Shown here: piece by piece, positions 51,375 through 60,185 of the stretch
Numbering within the stretch: the first letter of the stretch is position 1
Layout: every line of letters starts with the position of its first letter
DNA from: JAUUSJ01 sp964439395
Lineage (GTDB): Bacteria; Bacillota; Clostridia; Lachnospirales; Lachnospiraceae
Assembly: GCA_964439395.1 (NCBI GenBank)
Contig: CAYTNV010000015.1
Coordinates: forward strand, 13,696 to 77,695
Reading direction: 5' to 3'
DNA: 64,000 nt
Program-made: the position numbers and the translations under genes
Notes under the pieces: generated by a model
What the model was told of the DNA's origin: nothing
The model's database searches: none
Seen by the model: the letters and a program-made list of their open reading frames with translations, nothing else

Positions 51375-51535
51375 AAGAAATCAGGAATATAATTCGACAG
51401 GTTTTCATTATGTTATTATATTGGCTTGTTAATAGCATAAAAGGCATAAGGCTAAGCGTTTTATTTTGTAAGAAATTTTTTGAAAATAATTTTCTTTTGG
51501 AAAACAAAATGTGACCTTTTGAGGAGGAAAATAAT

Positions 51536-52999
51536 ATGAAGCTAAAAACATTATTAGAAAAGGTAAAATATGAATGTCTTCAGGGTGATGTCAATGTAGA
51601 AATTACGAACTTGACACATGATTCCAGAAAAGTACAGGAGGGCTCTGTATTTGCTTGTATCGTTGGAGCAGTTGTAGATGGACATAATTTTATTAAAGAT
51701 GTCATTGCCATGGGAGCTAAGGCTTTGATTGTACAAAAAAAGGTTGAAGCACCAGACAATGTCACAGTTATTAAAGTGGAGGATACAAGATATGCATTGG
51801 CTTATCTTTCAGCGGCATATTTTGGATATCCAGCTAAACAGATGAAGATGATTGGTATTACAGGTACAAAAGGTAAGACGAGTACTTCTTATATGATTCA
51901 AGATATGTTAAAAGCGGCGGGTCATAAGGTTGGAGCACTTGGAACAATTGAGGCAGTAATTGGCGATGAGAAAATCCCGATGAATAACACGACACCTGAT
52001 TCATTTACCCTTCACTCTTATTTTAGAAGAATGTTAGATGCAGGCTGTGATGCGGTTGTCATGGAGGTTTCATCACAGGGACTTAAGTATCATAGAACAG
52101 CAGGCGTAGAATTTGACTATGGTTTATTTACAAATCTTTCTCCAGATCATATTGGACCAAATGAACATGATAGTTTTGAAGATTATATGCAGAGTAAGGC
52201 GTTATTATTTAAACAGAGTAAGTTAGGTATTGCTAATATTGATGATGAGCATTTTGAGGAGATTACAAAGGAGGCACTTTGTCCAATTGAGACATTTGGT
52301 CTGCATGAGAACGCTGATCTTCGAGCTTCCAATATTGAATTGGTTCGCGAAAAAGATTATTTGGGAATTGATTTTAAATTAAGCGGTGTAGAAAATTATG
52401 AAGTACAGGAGGGAGTTCCTGGAAAATTTAGTGTTTATAATGCGCTCGGAGCAATTTCTGTGGCACGTCATTTTGGTATCGGTGAGGAAATTGTTAATAA
52501 AGTACTTAGACAATTTAAAGTAAAAGGTAGAATTCAGATTGTGCCAACAGGTTCTGATTATACATTGATTATTGATTATGCGCATAATGCAGTTAGTTTA
52601 GAGAGCATTTTAAAGACACTTAGAGAGTATCGTCCAGCAAGATTAATTAGCATGTTTGGCTGTGGTGGGAATCGTTCTAAGCTTCGTAGATATGAGATGG
52701 GTGAAGTATCTGGAAAATTTGCAGATTTTACGGTTATCACATCCGATAATCCGAGATTTGAGGAGCCACAAGATATTATCGATGATATTATTATAGGAAT
52801 GAAGAAGACAGACGGAGAATATAAAGAAATTATTGACCGTAAGGAGGCGATTTCTTACTGTATCAATAATGCAAAGACAGGAGATATCGTTTTACTCGCA
52901 GGAAAAGGGCATGAGGATTACCAAGAAATTCGAGGAATTAAATACCATATGCTTGATGAAGAAATTGCTCAGGATGTACTTTCAGGAGTAAAATATTAA
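51536..52999 (+). CDS. murE: UDP-MurNAc-tripeptide synthetase, DAP-adding
   Basis: MurE adds meso-diaminopimelate to UDP-MurNAc-Ala-Glu in the cytoplasm. The 487-residue protein has the three Mur ligase domains: N-terminal UDP binding (LTHDSRKVQEGSVFACI), the ATPase centre GITGTKGKTSTSYM, NTTPDSFTLH and EVSSQGLKYHR, and the C-terminal domain with TSDNPRFEEP, whose DNPR motif indicates diaminopimelate rather than lysine. GAGGAGG precedes the ATG. priA follows 46 bases later. Confidence 0.96.
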   Translation: MKLKTLLEKVKYECLQGDVNVEITNLTHDSRKVQEGSVFACIVGAVVDGHNFIKDVIAMGAKALIVQKKVEAPDNVTVIKVEDTRYALAYLSAAYFGYPAKQMKMIGITGTKGKTSTSYMIQDMLKAAGHKVGALGTIEAVIGDEKIPMNNTTPDSFTLHSYFRRMLDAGCDAVVMEVSSQGLKYHRTAGVEFDYGLFTNLSPDHIGPNEHDSFEDYMQSKALLFKQSKLGIANIDDEHFEEITKEALCPIETFGLHENADLRASNIELVREKDYLGIDFKLSGVENYEVQEGVPGKFSVYNALGAISVARHFGIGEEIVNKVLRQFKVKGRIQIVPTGSDYTLIIDYAHNAVSLESILKTLREYRPARLISMFGCGGNRSKLRRYEMGEVSGKFADFTVITSDNPRFEEPQDIIDDIIIGMKKTDGEYKEIIDRKEAISYCINNAKTGDIVLLAGKGHEDYQEIRGIKYHMLDEEIAQDVLSGVKY

Positions 53000-53045
53000 T
53001 CATCGTTTAAATAATTAGAAAAATAAAGATATAGGAGAGGAACCG

Positions 53046-55289
53046 ATGGAAGAACTATATGCAGACGTTATTATTAACATATCGCATGAAGCAGTAGATA
53101 AAGTATTCCAGTATAAGGTACCTCTTCTTTTGCGTTGTGAGATATCAGTGGGAGTGATGGTGGAAATTCCATTTGGAAATGGAAACAAAAGGCGAAAAGG
53201 CTATGTTGTTCGATTGAGCAAGGAACCTTCCTATGATATCACAAAGCTAAAAGAGATACTGGCGATAGATAAAGAAAAGATGAAAGTTGAGGGACAGCTA
53301 ATCAGCTTGGCATATTGGATGAGAGAGCGATATGGAACGACGATGATTCAATGTCTAAAGACAGTATTGCCAGTAAAAGACAAGATGGCTAAGAGAGAGT
53401 CGAAAAAGCTGCGACTTTCTATCGCTCAAGAAGAGGCTAAAAATTTACTGACAGAATATGAGAGAAAACATTTTAAGGCAAAGGTGCGTCTTCTAAATGC
53501 AGTGCTAGAGGATGAGATAACCTATGAGAAAATTTTAAATGAATATAAGATTCCATTATCTACTATAAAAACGATGGAGGAGCAGGGCATTATTGAGATA
53601 AAATCGGAGCGAAAGTATCGAGATTATAATACAGGAGAGTCGGTGGAGACGATAAGGCATTGCTTAAATGAAGAGCAATCTCTCGCCTATGAGCAATTTG
53701 CTCTTGATTATGATACGGGAGAGAGAAATACATATCTTTTATACGGAGTGACTGGAAGCGGAAAGACAGAAGTCTATATGGAAATGATTTCACATGTTAT
53801 TAGAAAAGGCAGGCAGGCAATTTTACTGATTCCTGAGATTTCTCTGACTTATCAGACTGTGAGTCGTTTTCAGGCGAGGTTTGGAGATAGCATCGCTGTA
53901 GTCAATTCAAAAATGTCTAAGGGAGAGCGATTTGACCAGTTTGAAAAAGCGAAGACAGGGAAAATACAGATTATGATTGGACCGCGTTCTGCTCTTTTTA
54001 CGCCATTTCCACATTTGGGATTGATTATTATTGATGAGGAGCATGAGGCTGCCTATAAAAGTGAGACTTCTCCAAAATATCACGCGCGAGAGGTAGCTAA
54101 AAAAAGGGCAGAGCTTTGTGAATGTAGTCTCGTGCTTGGAAGTGCGACACCGTCTGTGGAATCTTATACAAAGGCGAAGCTAGGAGAGTATAAGCTGTTT
54201 TTGCTCACAAGACGGGCGAATGCGGAGCAAGTTCAGCTGCCGACTGTGCATATAGTAGATTTGAGAGAAGAGTTAAAATTTGGAAATCGATCGATGTTTA
54301 GTTTAAAGCTTCAAGAGCTGATGCAAGATAGATTAGAAAAAGGAGAGCAGACGATGCTTTTTCTAAATCGAAGAGGATTTGCGGGATTTGTCTCTTGCCG
54401 TTCTTGCGGTTATGTGATAAAATGCCCACATTGTGATATTTCTATGACCTATCATGCAAATCAGCAGAGCTTGAAATGTCATTACTGTGGATATGAAACA
54501 GCAATGCCAAAGCTTTGTCCTGAATGTAAAAGTCCCTATATTGCGACCTTTGGACTTGGCACACAAAAGGTTGAATTGGCAGTGAAAAAATTATTTCCAG
54601 AGGCGAGAGTCGCCAGAATGGATTTTGATACGACGAGAAAAAAATTTAGCTATGAGGAATTACTCTCCTCGTTTTCAAAAGGCGAGATAGATATTTTAGT
54701 TGGAACACAGATGATAGTAAAGGGGCATGATTTTCCAAATGTCACATTAATGGGAATTGTGGCGGCAGATACTTCTCTTAATTCAGGAGATTATAGGGCA
54801 AGTGAGAGAACATTTCAGCTTCTCACACAGGCAGCAGGAAGAGCTGGAAGGGGGAAGAAGGCAGGTGAGGTTATTATTCAAAGTTATACGCCAACTCACT
54901 ATGCGATTATAACAGCGGCGCTGCAAAATTATGAGGAATTTTATCGTCAAGAAATGGCTTACCGCAATTTATTAAAATATCCGCCTGTTTGTCATATGCT
55001 TGTTATTTTTGTTATGTCACAGGAAAAAGAAGAGGGACTACAGTTTTTGGAGTGGTTTAAAAAAGCGTTAGAGCCATTTTGTATACAAGAAGGACTTTTG
55101 CTTGTTGGACCTAGTGTGGCATCTTTCGCAAAAATAAAGGATTGGCATAGATCTGTATTATATTTAAAACATCGAGATGAGATGCTGCTTCGTGAAGTGA
55201 AGAGACGGCTAGAGAGAAAAATGGAGCAGATGCAATTAAAAAAGAGTATACAAGTATTTTTTGATTTTGATCCGATGGGAATATATTAA
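53046..55289 (+). CDS. priA: Primosomal protein N' (replication restart helicase)
   Basis: PriA reloads the replisome at stalled forks. The 747-residue protein has the DNA-binding N-terminus (YADVIINISHEAVDKVFQYK), helicase motifs GVTGSGKTEVY, LIPEISLTYQ, IIDEEHEAAYK and GSATPSVESY, and a zinc-binding insert CRSCGYVIKCPHCDI...CHYCGY...CPEC with eight cysteines, then TQMIVKGHDFPNVTL and QAAGRAGRG. AGGAGAGGAACC precedes the ATG. It is followed by def, a usual arrangement in Firmicutes. Confidence 0.97.
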   Translation: MEELYADVIINISHEAVDKVFQYKVPLLLRCEISVGVMVEIPFGNGNKRRKGYVVRLSKEPSYDITKLKEILAIDKEKMKVEGQLISLAYWMRERYGTTMIQCLKTVLPVKDKMAKRESKKLRLSIAQEEAKNLLTEYERKHFKAKVRLLNAVLEDEITYEKILNEYKIPLSTIKTMEEQGIIEIKSERKYRDYNTGESVETIRHCLNEEQSLAYEQFALDYDTGERNTYLLYGVTGSGKTEVYMEMISHVIRKGRQAILLIPEISLTYQTVSRFQARFGDSIAVVNSKMSKGERFDQFEKAKTGKIQIMIGPRSALFTPFPHLGLIIIDEEHEAAYKSETSPKYHAREVAKKRAELCECSLVLGSATPSVESYTKAKLGEYKLFLLTRRANAEQVQLPTVHIVDLREELKFGNRSMFSLKLQELMQDRLEKGEQTMLFLNRRGFAGFVSCRSCGYVIKCPHCDISMTYHANQQSLKCHYCGYETAMPKLCPECKSPYIATFGLGTQKVELAVKKLFPEARVARMDFDTTRKKFSYEELLSSFSKGEIDILVGTQMIVKGHDFPNVTLMGIVAADTSLNSGDYRASERTFQLLTQAAGRAGRGKKAGEVIIQSYTPTHYAIITAALQNYEEFYRQEMAYRNLLKYPPVCHMLVIFVMSQEKEEGLQFLEWFKKALEPFCIQEGLLLVGPSVASFAKIKDWHRSVLYLKHRDEMLLREVKRRLERKMEQMQLKKSIQVFFDFDPMGIY

Positions 55290-55456
55290 TTTATTTTATT
55301 TAAAAAAGTATTTTTTATATAGTGCAGAAACAAGAGAAAATGGCGTAAATTAAGGCTTTTATGAAGTTAATTATTCACATTATTTAGAAAATATGTTACA
55401 CTACAAGAGAGAATTAAGAAGTTATTATAAAAGTTTAGATAGAAAAGGAGAAAAAA

Positions 55457-55930
55457 ATGGCTATAAGAAAGATTCGCTACCAGGGTGATGAATGTTTGAA
55501 AAAAAAATGTAAAGAAGTAAAAGAGATAACTCCCAGAGTTACTGAACTGATTGATGATATGTTTGAGACAATGTATGAGCATTACGGCGTTGGCCTTGCC
55601 GCACCACAGGTGGGAATTTTAAAGAGAATTGTAGTAATTGATATTCAGGAGGGAGAGCCTCTTGTATTGATTAATCCAGTAATTGTTGAGACATCTGGTG
55701 AACAGACAGATGACGAGGGTTGCTTAAGCTTCCCAGGAAAAGTTGCCAAGGTAACGCGAGCGAATCATGTTATTTGTAAGGCATTAAATGAGAACTTTGA
55801 GGAAATCGAAGTAGAAGGCGAGGGATTGCTTGCGAGAGCAATTCAGCATGAGGTAGATCATTTGGACGGAATTTTATATCCAACACGAGCGGATGAACCA
55901 TTGAGAGATATAGAAGAGGAAGAAGCATAA
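55457..55930 (+). CDS. def: Peptide deformylase
   Basis: Def removes the formyl group from new proteins. The 157-residue metalloenzyme has the three motifs GVGLAAPQVG, EGCLSFPG and QHEVDHLDG, with Cys and two His as metal ligands. AAAGGAG precedes the ATG. The stop overlaps the fmt start by one base, so formylation and deformylation genes are coupled. Confidence 0.97.
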   Translation: MAIRKIRYQGDECLKKKCKEVKEITPRVTELIDDMFETMYEHYGVGLAAPQVGILKRIVVIDIQEGEPLVLINPVIVETSGEQTDDEGCLSFPGKVAKVTRANHVICKALNENFEEIEVEGEGLLARAIQHEVDHLDGILYPTRADEPLRDIEEEEA

Positions 55931-56871
55931 TGAAGATTGTATTTATGGGAACACCAGATTTTGCCGTTGCATCTTTGGAGCAGTTAGTAAGACATCACGA
56001 GGTGTTAGCTGTAGTTACACAGCCGGATAAGAAAAAAGGAAGAGGAAAGGCAATTGCTTTTCCACCAGTAAAAGAAAAGGCGATTGAGTTAGATATTCCA
56101 GTTTATCAGCCAGTGAAGGTGAGAGACGAGGAGTTTGTTGCTTTTTTAAAGAAATTGAATCCCGATTGTATCGTAGTGGCTGCCTTTGGGCAGCTTTTGC
56201 CAGAATCTATTCTTAATATTCCAAAGTATGGATGTATTAATGTTCATGCATCTTTGCTTCCAAAGTATCGAGGTGCAGCTCCAATTCAGTGGTCCATCAT
56301 AGATGGTGAGGAGAAAACAGGAGTTACTACAATGTATATGGCAAGAGGCTTGGATACAGGAGATATGCTTTTAAAGGAGGAAGTAGTTCTCGAATCGAAG
56401 GAAAACGCTAATACATTGCATGATAAATTGGCAAAAGTAGGTGGAACATTAATTGTTAAAACATTGGAAGGGTTAGAAGGAGGAAGTATTGAGAGAAAAG
56501 TGCAGGATGACTCTTTAAGTTGCTACGCTTCTATGATTCACAAAGAGTTTGGAAAGATTGATTGGTCAAAGAAGACAGCCAAGGAGATAGAGAGGCTTGT
56601 AAGAGGACTCTATGAGTGGCCAAGTGCCTACACCTATTTTAAAGGAAAGATTTTAAAAATTTGGGAGGCAGATATAGCAAGAGGCAATACAGAATTTAAG
56701 CCAGGTCAAGTAATAGAGGTGACAAAGAAAAGCATTGCCGTTCAGTGTAGGAAAGATGCAGTTGTGCTTAAAGAAGTTCAGCTTCAGGGCAAGAAGAGAA
56801 TGGCGATGCAGGCATTTTTGCTTGGTAATAAAATCCAAGTAGGAGATTTTTTGGGAGAATGTGATGGCTGA
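55930..56871 (+). CDS. fmt: Methionyl-tRNA formyltransferase
   Basis: Fmt formylates initiator methionyl-tRNA. The 313-residue protein has IVFMGTPDFAVASLE, TQPDKKKGRGKAI, the catalytic HASLLPKYRGAAPIQW with SLLPxxRG, ARGLDTGDML and a C-terminal tRNA-binding barrel. It overlaps the rsmB start by eight bases. Confidence 0.97.
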   Translation: MKIVFMGTPDFAVASLEQLVRHHEVLAVVTQPDKKKGRGKAIAFPPVKEKAIELDIPVYQPVKVRDEEFVAFLKKLNPDCIVVAAFGQLLPESILNIPKYGCINVHASLLPKYRGAAPIQWSIIDGEEKTGVTTMYMARGLDTGDMLLKEEVVLESKENANTLHDKLAKVGGTLIVKTLEGLEGGSIERKVQDDSLSCYASMIHKEFGKIDWSKKTAKEIERLVRGLYEWPSAYTYFKGKILKIWEADIARGNTEFKPGQVIEVTKKSIAVQCRKDAVVLKEVQLQGKKRMAMQAFLLGNKIQVGDFLGECDG

Positions 56872-58246
56872 GAAGATAAATGAGAGAGAAATCGTGCTTG
56901 ATTTGCTTCTTGATATGGAAAAAAATTATTCCTATACCCACCTGCTTCTTCGCACAACGTTAAAGAAATATCAATTTGTCGATAAAAAATCAAGAGCTTT
57001 TATTACCAAGCTTTTGGAGGGAACGACAGAGTACCGTATTCAATTAGATTATATATTAGATCAGTTTTCTAAGACAAAGATGAAAAAATGTCGTCCACTT
57101 GTCCGAAATCTTCTTCGTATGTCAGTTTATCAAATTTGTTACTTAGACCATATACCTGATTCTGCTGTATGTAATGAGGCAGTCAAATTAGCAAAAAAGA
57201 GAGGATTTTCAAGTCTAAGTGGATTTATTAATGGTGTTTTGAGAAATATTAGTAGAAATAAGAAAAAGTTTTCTTTTCCAGACGAGAAAAAAGAACCTGT
57301 CCGTTTCTTGTCTGTCAAGTATTCTATGCCAGAATGGCTGATTCAGATGTGGTTAACAGAGTACTCTTATGATATAGTACAAAAAATGCTCGCTTCTACC
57401 TTAGAGGAGAGAGGAACTATCGTGAGGGTGAATCAGCAAAAAACGACAAAAGAAAAATTAAAAAAAGAGTTAGAGAGAGAAATGAAAGTAGAAGATGGAG
57501 CATATTTGTCGTTTGCGCTTGTACTCACACAGTATGATTATTTACAGAAAAATCTTGCTTTTGCAGATGGAAAATTTCAAGTGCAGGATGAAAGTTCAAT
57601 GCTTGTGTCTGTTATTGCTGATCCGCAGCAAGACGATTTTGTCATTGATGTTTGCGCGGCACCAGGAGGAAAAACTCTTCATATGTCAGAACTATTGCAA
57701 GGTACTGGAAAAGTTCTATCGCGAGATTTGACAGGGGATAAGATAGAGCTGATTGAGGAAAATATTCATAGAATGGGCTATAAAAATATAGAGACAGAAG
57801 TATTTGATGCCTTAGAATTGGATGAGGGCTTAATTGGAAAAGCAGATATTGTGCTTGCGGATTTACCTTGTTCTGGTCTTGGAGTAATGGCAAAGAAAAA
57901 TGATTTAAAATACCGTATAACAAGAGAAGATATTAGAGAGCTTGCTGCTCTTCAAAGAGAAATTTTAGAGATTGTAAGTCAGTATGTAAAACCAGGTGGA
58001 ATTTTGGTCTATAGTACTTGTACTGTGACGAGGGAAGAAAATATAGAAAATTATCGTTGGATAAAGGAAAAATTAGGATTTCAGCCGAGAAACTTTTTGG
58101 AGAAACTTCCAAGAGAGTTAAAGACAGAAACTGCTGCGGAAGGATACTTACAATTGCTTCCAGGTGTTCACTCTTGTGATGGATTTTTTATTTCAAGTTT
58201 TAAGAAAGCGATAGAAAAGGATTCGTCTATTTTGTTATGTGACTAG
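56864..58246 (+). CDS. rsmB: 16S rRNA (cytosine-967-C5)-methyltransferase
   Basis: RsmB methylates 16S rRNA with S-adenosylmethionine. The 460-residue protein has an NusB-like N-terminus (REIVLDLLLDMEKN, TEYRIQLDYIL), VQDESSMLV, VIDVCAAPGGKTLH, ADIVLADLPCSGLGVMAK and YSTCTVTREENIENY, the last two with the catalytic cysteines. GTG 56861 is an alternative start; ATG 56864 gives the family-like MAEKINEREI. It overlaps fmt. Confidence 0.96.
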   Translation: MAEKINEREIVLDLLLDMEKNYSYTHLLLRTTLKKYQFVDKKSRAFITKLLEGTTEYRIQLDYILDQFSKTKMKKCRPLVRNLLRMSVYQICYLDHIPDSAVCNEAVKLAKKRGFSSLSGFINGVLRNISRNKKKFSFPDEKKEPVRFLSVKYSMPEWLIQMWLTEYSYDIVQKMLASTLEERGTIVRVNQQKTTKEKLKKELEREMKVEDGAYLSFALVLTQYDYLQKNLAFADGKFQVQDESSMLVSVIADPQQDDFVIDVCAAPGGKTLHMSELLQGTGKVLSRDLTGDKIELIEENIHRMGYKNIETEVFDALELDEGLIGKADIVLADLPCSGLGVMAKKNDLKYRITREDIRELAALQREILEIVSQYVKPGGILVYSTCTVTREENIENYRWIKEKLGFQPRNFLEKLPRELKTETAAEGYLQLLPGVHSCDGFFISSFKKAIEKDSSILLCD

Positions 58247-58271
58247 CTGTCCATATATATTGAGATGAGGG

Positions 58272-58372
58272 AAAGGGTGAAAAAAATTCAAGAAGGGAAA
58301 ATTGCAAACACATTATCTTTCACCCTTTGTGTTTGCGCCTCAAATGAACAAAGAAACTTATTCGTTTGAGGC
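58272..58372 (+). promoter_or_regulatory. Structured leader before rlmN (possible pseudoknot plus hairpin)
   Basis: AAAGGGTGAAA (58272-58282) pairs with TTTCACCCTTT (58318-58328), and GCAAACAC (58304-58311), inside that loop, pairs with GTGTTTGC (58329-58336), outside it: the order A, B, A', B' is that of a pseudoknot. Next, GCCTCAAATGAA (58337-58348) pairs with TTCGTTTGAGGC (58361-58372). All arms are exact apart from one G-U. The last hairpin ends one base before a TTG and 12 before the likely ATG of rlmN. Confidence 0.55.
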
Positions 58373-58384
58373 TTGGTGCCAATT

Positions 58385-59485
58385 ATGATAGAACAAAAAC
58401 CAGATATCCGTTCCATGCCACTTTCAGAATTGGAACAGTATTTTATATCAAAGGGAGAAAAAAAGTTTCGAGCAAAGCAAGTATATCAGTGGATGCATCA
58501 AAAGTTAATTCGAACTCCTGAAGAAATGAAAAATATCCCAAGATCGATCAGAACTGATATAGAAGAAAATACAGAGTGGACAGCATTGAGAGAAGTGACT
58601 TGTTATACGTCTAAGATTGATGGAACGGCGAAGTTTTTGTTTGAACTTAGAGACCATCATATTATAGAGACTGTACTTATGAAATATAAGCATGGTAACT
58701 CTGTATGTATCTCCTCACAAGTGGGATGCCGTATGGGATGTAAGTTTTGTGCATCCACTTTGGATGGATTAGAGAGAAATTTAAGACCATCTGAGATGCT
58801 AGATCAGATTTATTATATTCAAAAAAAGACTGGTGAGCGTGTGACAAACGTTGTTGTTATGGGAAGTGGAGAACCGTTTGATAATTACGATAATCTGCTT
58901 ATTTTTTTGAAAATGCTGACAGATGCTAACGGGTTAAATATTAGTCAAAGAAATATTACTGTGTCCACTTGTGGCTTAGTGCCGTTTATCAAAAAACTAG
59001 CACAGGAGAAGTTACAAATTACATTGGCAATTTCTCTTCATGCTCCAAATGATGAGATTAGAAGAAAAATGATGCCGATTGCCAATAAGTACAGTATAGA
59101 CGAGATTTTGGAGGCGTGTAAGTATTATATTGAGGAGACAGGAAGAAGAATTACATTTGAATATTGCCTTGCACAGGGACATAATGATAGCAGGGAAGAT
59201 GCAAAAGAGCTAATATATAGAATAAGAGGAATGCTTTGTCATGTGAATCTGATTCCTGTAAATCCAGTAAAAGAAAGAGATTTTGAAAAATCCAAGCAAC
59301 AATCGATTTCTGATTTTAAAAATTTGCTTGAAAAAAATAAAATAAATGTTACGATAAGAAGGGAAATGGGCAGCGATATTCAAGCAGCCTGTGGACAATT
59401 GAGAAAGAAATATTGCGATGAGAGAAGGGAGGAAGAAAATGAAATCTTATGGGAAAACTCATGTAGGAATGCAAAGGTCGATTAA
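58385..59485 (+). CDS. rlmN: 23S rRNA / tRNA (adenine-C2)-methyltransferase
   Basis: RlmN is a radical-SAM enzyme that methylates A2503 of 23S rRNA and some tRNAs. The 366-residue protein shows FRAKQVYQWMHQK, SSQVGCRMGCKFCAS with CX3CX2C for the iron-sulphur cluster, VVVMGSGEPFDNYDNL, and AACGQLR near the end with a catalytic cysteine. The frame is open from TTG 58373; ATG 58385 is preferred, but no good ribosome site is seen, perhaps because the hairpin lies there. After AACGQLRKKY the protein runs about 26 residues beyond the usual end, across the start of the phosphatase gene. Confidence 0.93.
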   Translation: MIEQKPDIRSMPLSELEQYFISKGEKKFRAKQVYQWMHQKLIRTPEEMKNIPRSIRTDIEENTEWTALREVTCYTSKIDGTAKFLFELRDHHIIETVLMKYKHGNSVCISSQVGCRMGCKFCASTLDGLERNLRPSEMLDQIYYIQKKTGERVTNVVVMGSGEPFDNYDNLLIFLKMLTDANGLNISQRNITVSTCGLVPFIKKLAQEKLQITLAISLHAPNDEIRRKMMPIANKYSIDEILEACKYYIEETGRRITFEYCLAQGHNDSREDAKELIYRIRGMLCHVNLIPVNPVKERDFEKSKQQSISDFKNLLEKNKINVTIRREMGSDIQAACGQLRKKYCDERREEENEILWENSCRNAKVD

Positions 59486-60185
59486 TCAAGATTATATTTT
59501 TTATACAGATGAAATCGTCGGTAATTTGAAAAATCTATATATTGTGGCAGATGGCATGGGAGGCCATAAAGCAGGAGACAAAGCTTCTTCTTTCGCAGTG
59601 AATCGATTTGTGGAGCTGGCAAGAGAAAATGAAAATGAAGATTCTTTTTTTATCATGAAGGAAGTTCTTACGCAGGTAAATCGAGAACTTATAGAGCTGG
59701 CATCTAGTGAGGAAGAGTTTCATGGAATGGGAACTACCTTTGTAGCAGCGACAGTGGATGAAGAAGAGATTTGTGTCGTAAATATAGGAGATAGTCGATT
59801 GTATTTATATAGTGACAAGTTGAGACAGATTACATTGGATCATTCTTTAGTGGAAGAATTATTAAGGGCTGGTCAAATAGAGAAGAGCCGAGCCAAAAAC
59901 CATCCACAAAAGAATATTATTACAAAGGCTCTTGGAGCTAGCATGGATATGGAGCCAGACTTTTTTAAAGTAGAGTGGAAGGCAAAAGATAAGGTATTAC
60001 TCTGCTCAGATGGACTTAGTAATATGGTAGACGATGATGAGATAGAAGAAATTTTAGCAGCGGATGGCGATGAGGGGAAAATTGTCACACAGTTAGTAGA
60101 TCAAGCCAATTATTATGGTGGACTTGACAATATTGCTACAATAATCATTATCAATGATCTCATGGGGGAAAGAGGTGAAAGGTGA
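59439..60185 (+). CDS. prpC: PP2C-type Ser/Thr protein phosphatase
   Basis: This phosphatase reverses phosphorylation by the PASTA kinase encoded next. The 248-residue protein has the metal-binding motifs GMQRSINQDY, VADGMGGHKAGDKAS, GMGTTFVAA, NIGDSRLYLY, LLCSDGLSNMV and YGGLDNIA. The frame is open from 59418, but GGGAGGAAG six to eight bases before ATG 59439 sets the start. It overlaps rlmN by 47 bases and the kinase by one base. Confidence 0.96.
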   Translation: MKSYGKTHVGMQRSINQDYIFYTDEIVGNLKNLYIVADGMGGHKAGDKASSFAVNRFVELARENENEDSFFIMKEVLTQVNRELIELASSEEEFHGMGTTFVAATVDEEEICVVNIGDSRLYLYSDKLRQITLDHSLVEELLRAGQIEKSRAKNHPQKNIITKALGASMDMEPDFFKVEWKAKDKVLLCSDGLSNMVDDDEIEEILAADGDEGKIVTQLVDQANYYGGLDNIATIIIINDLMGERGER

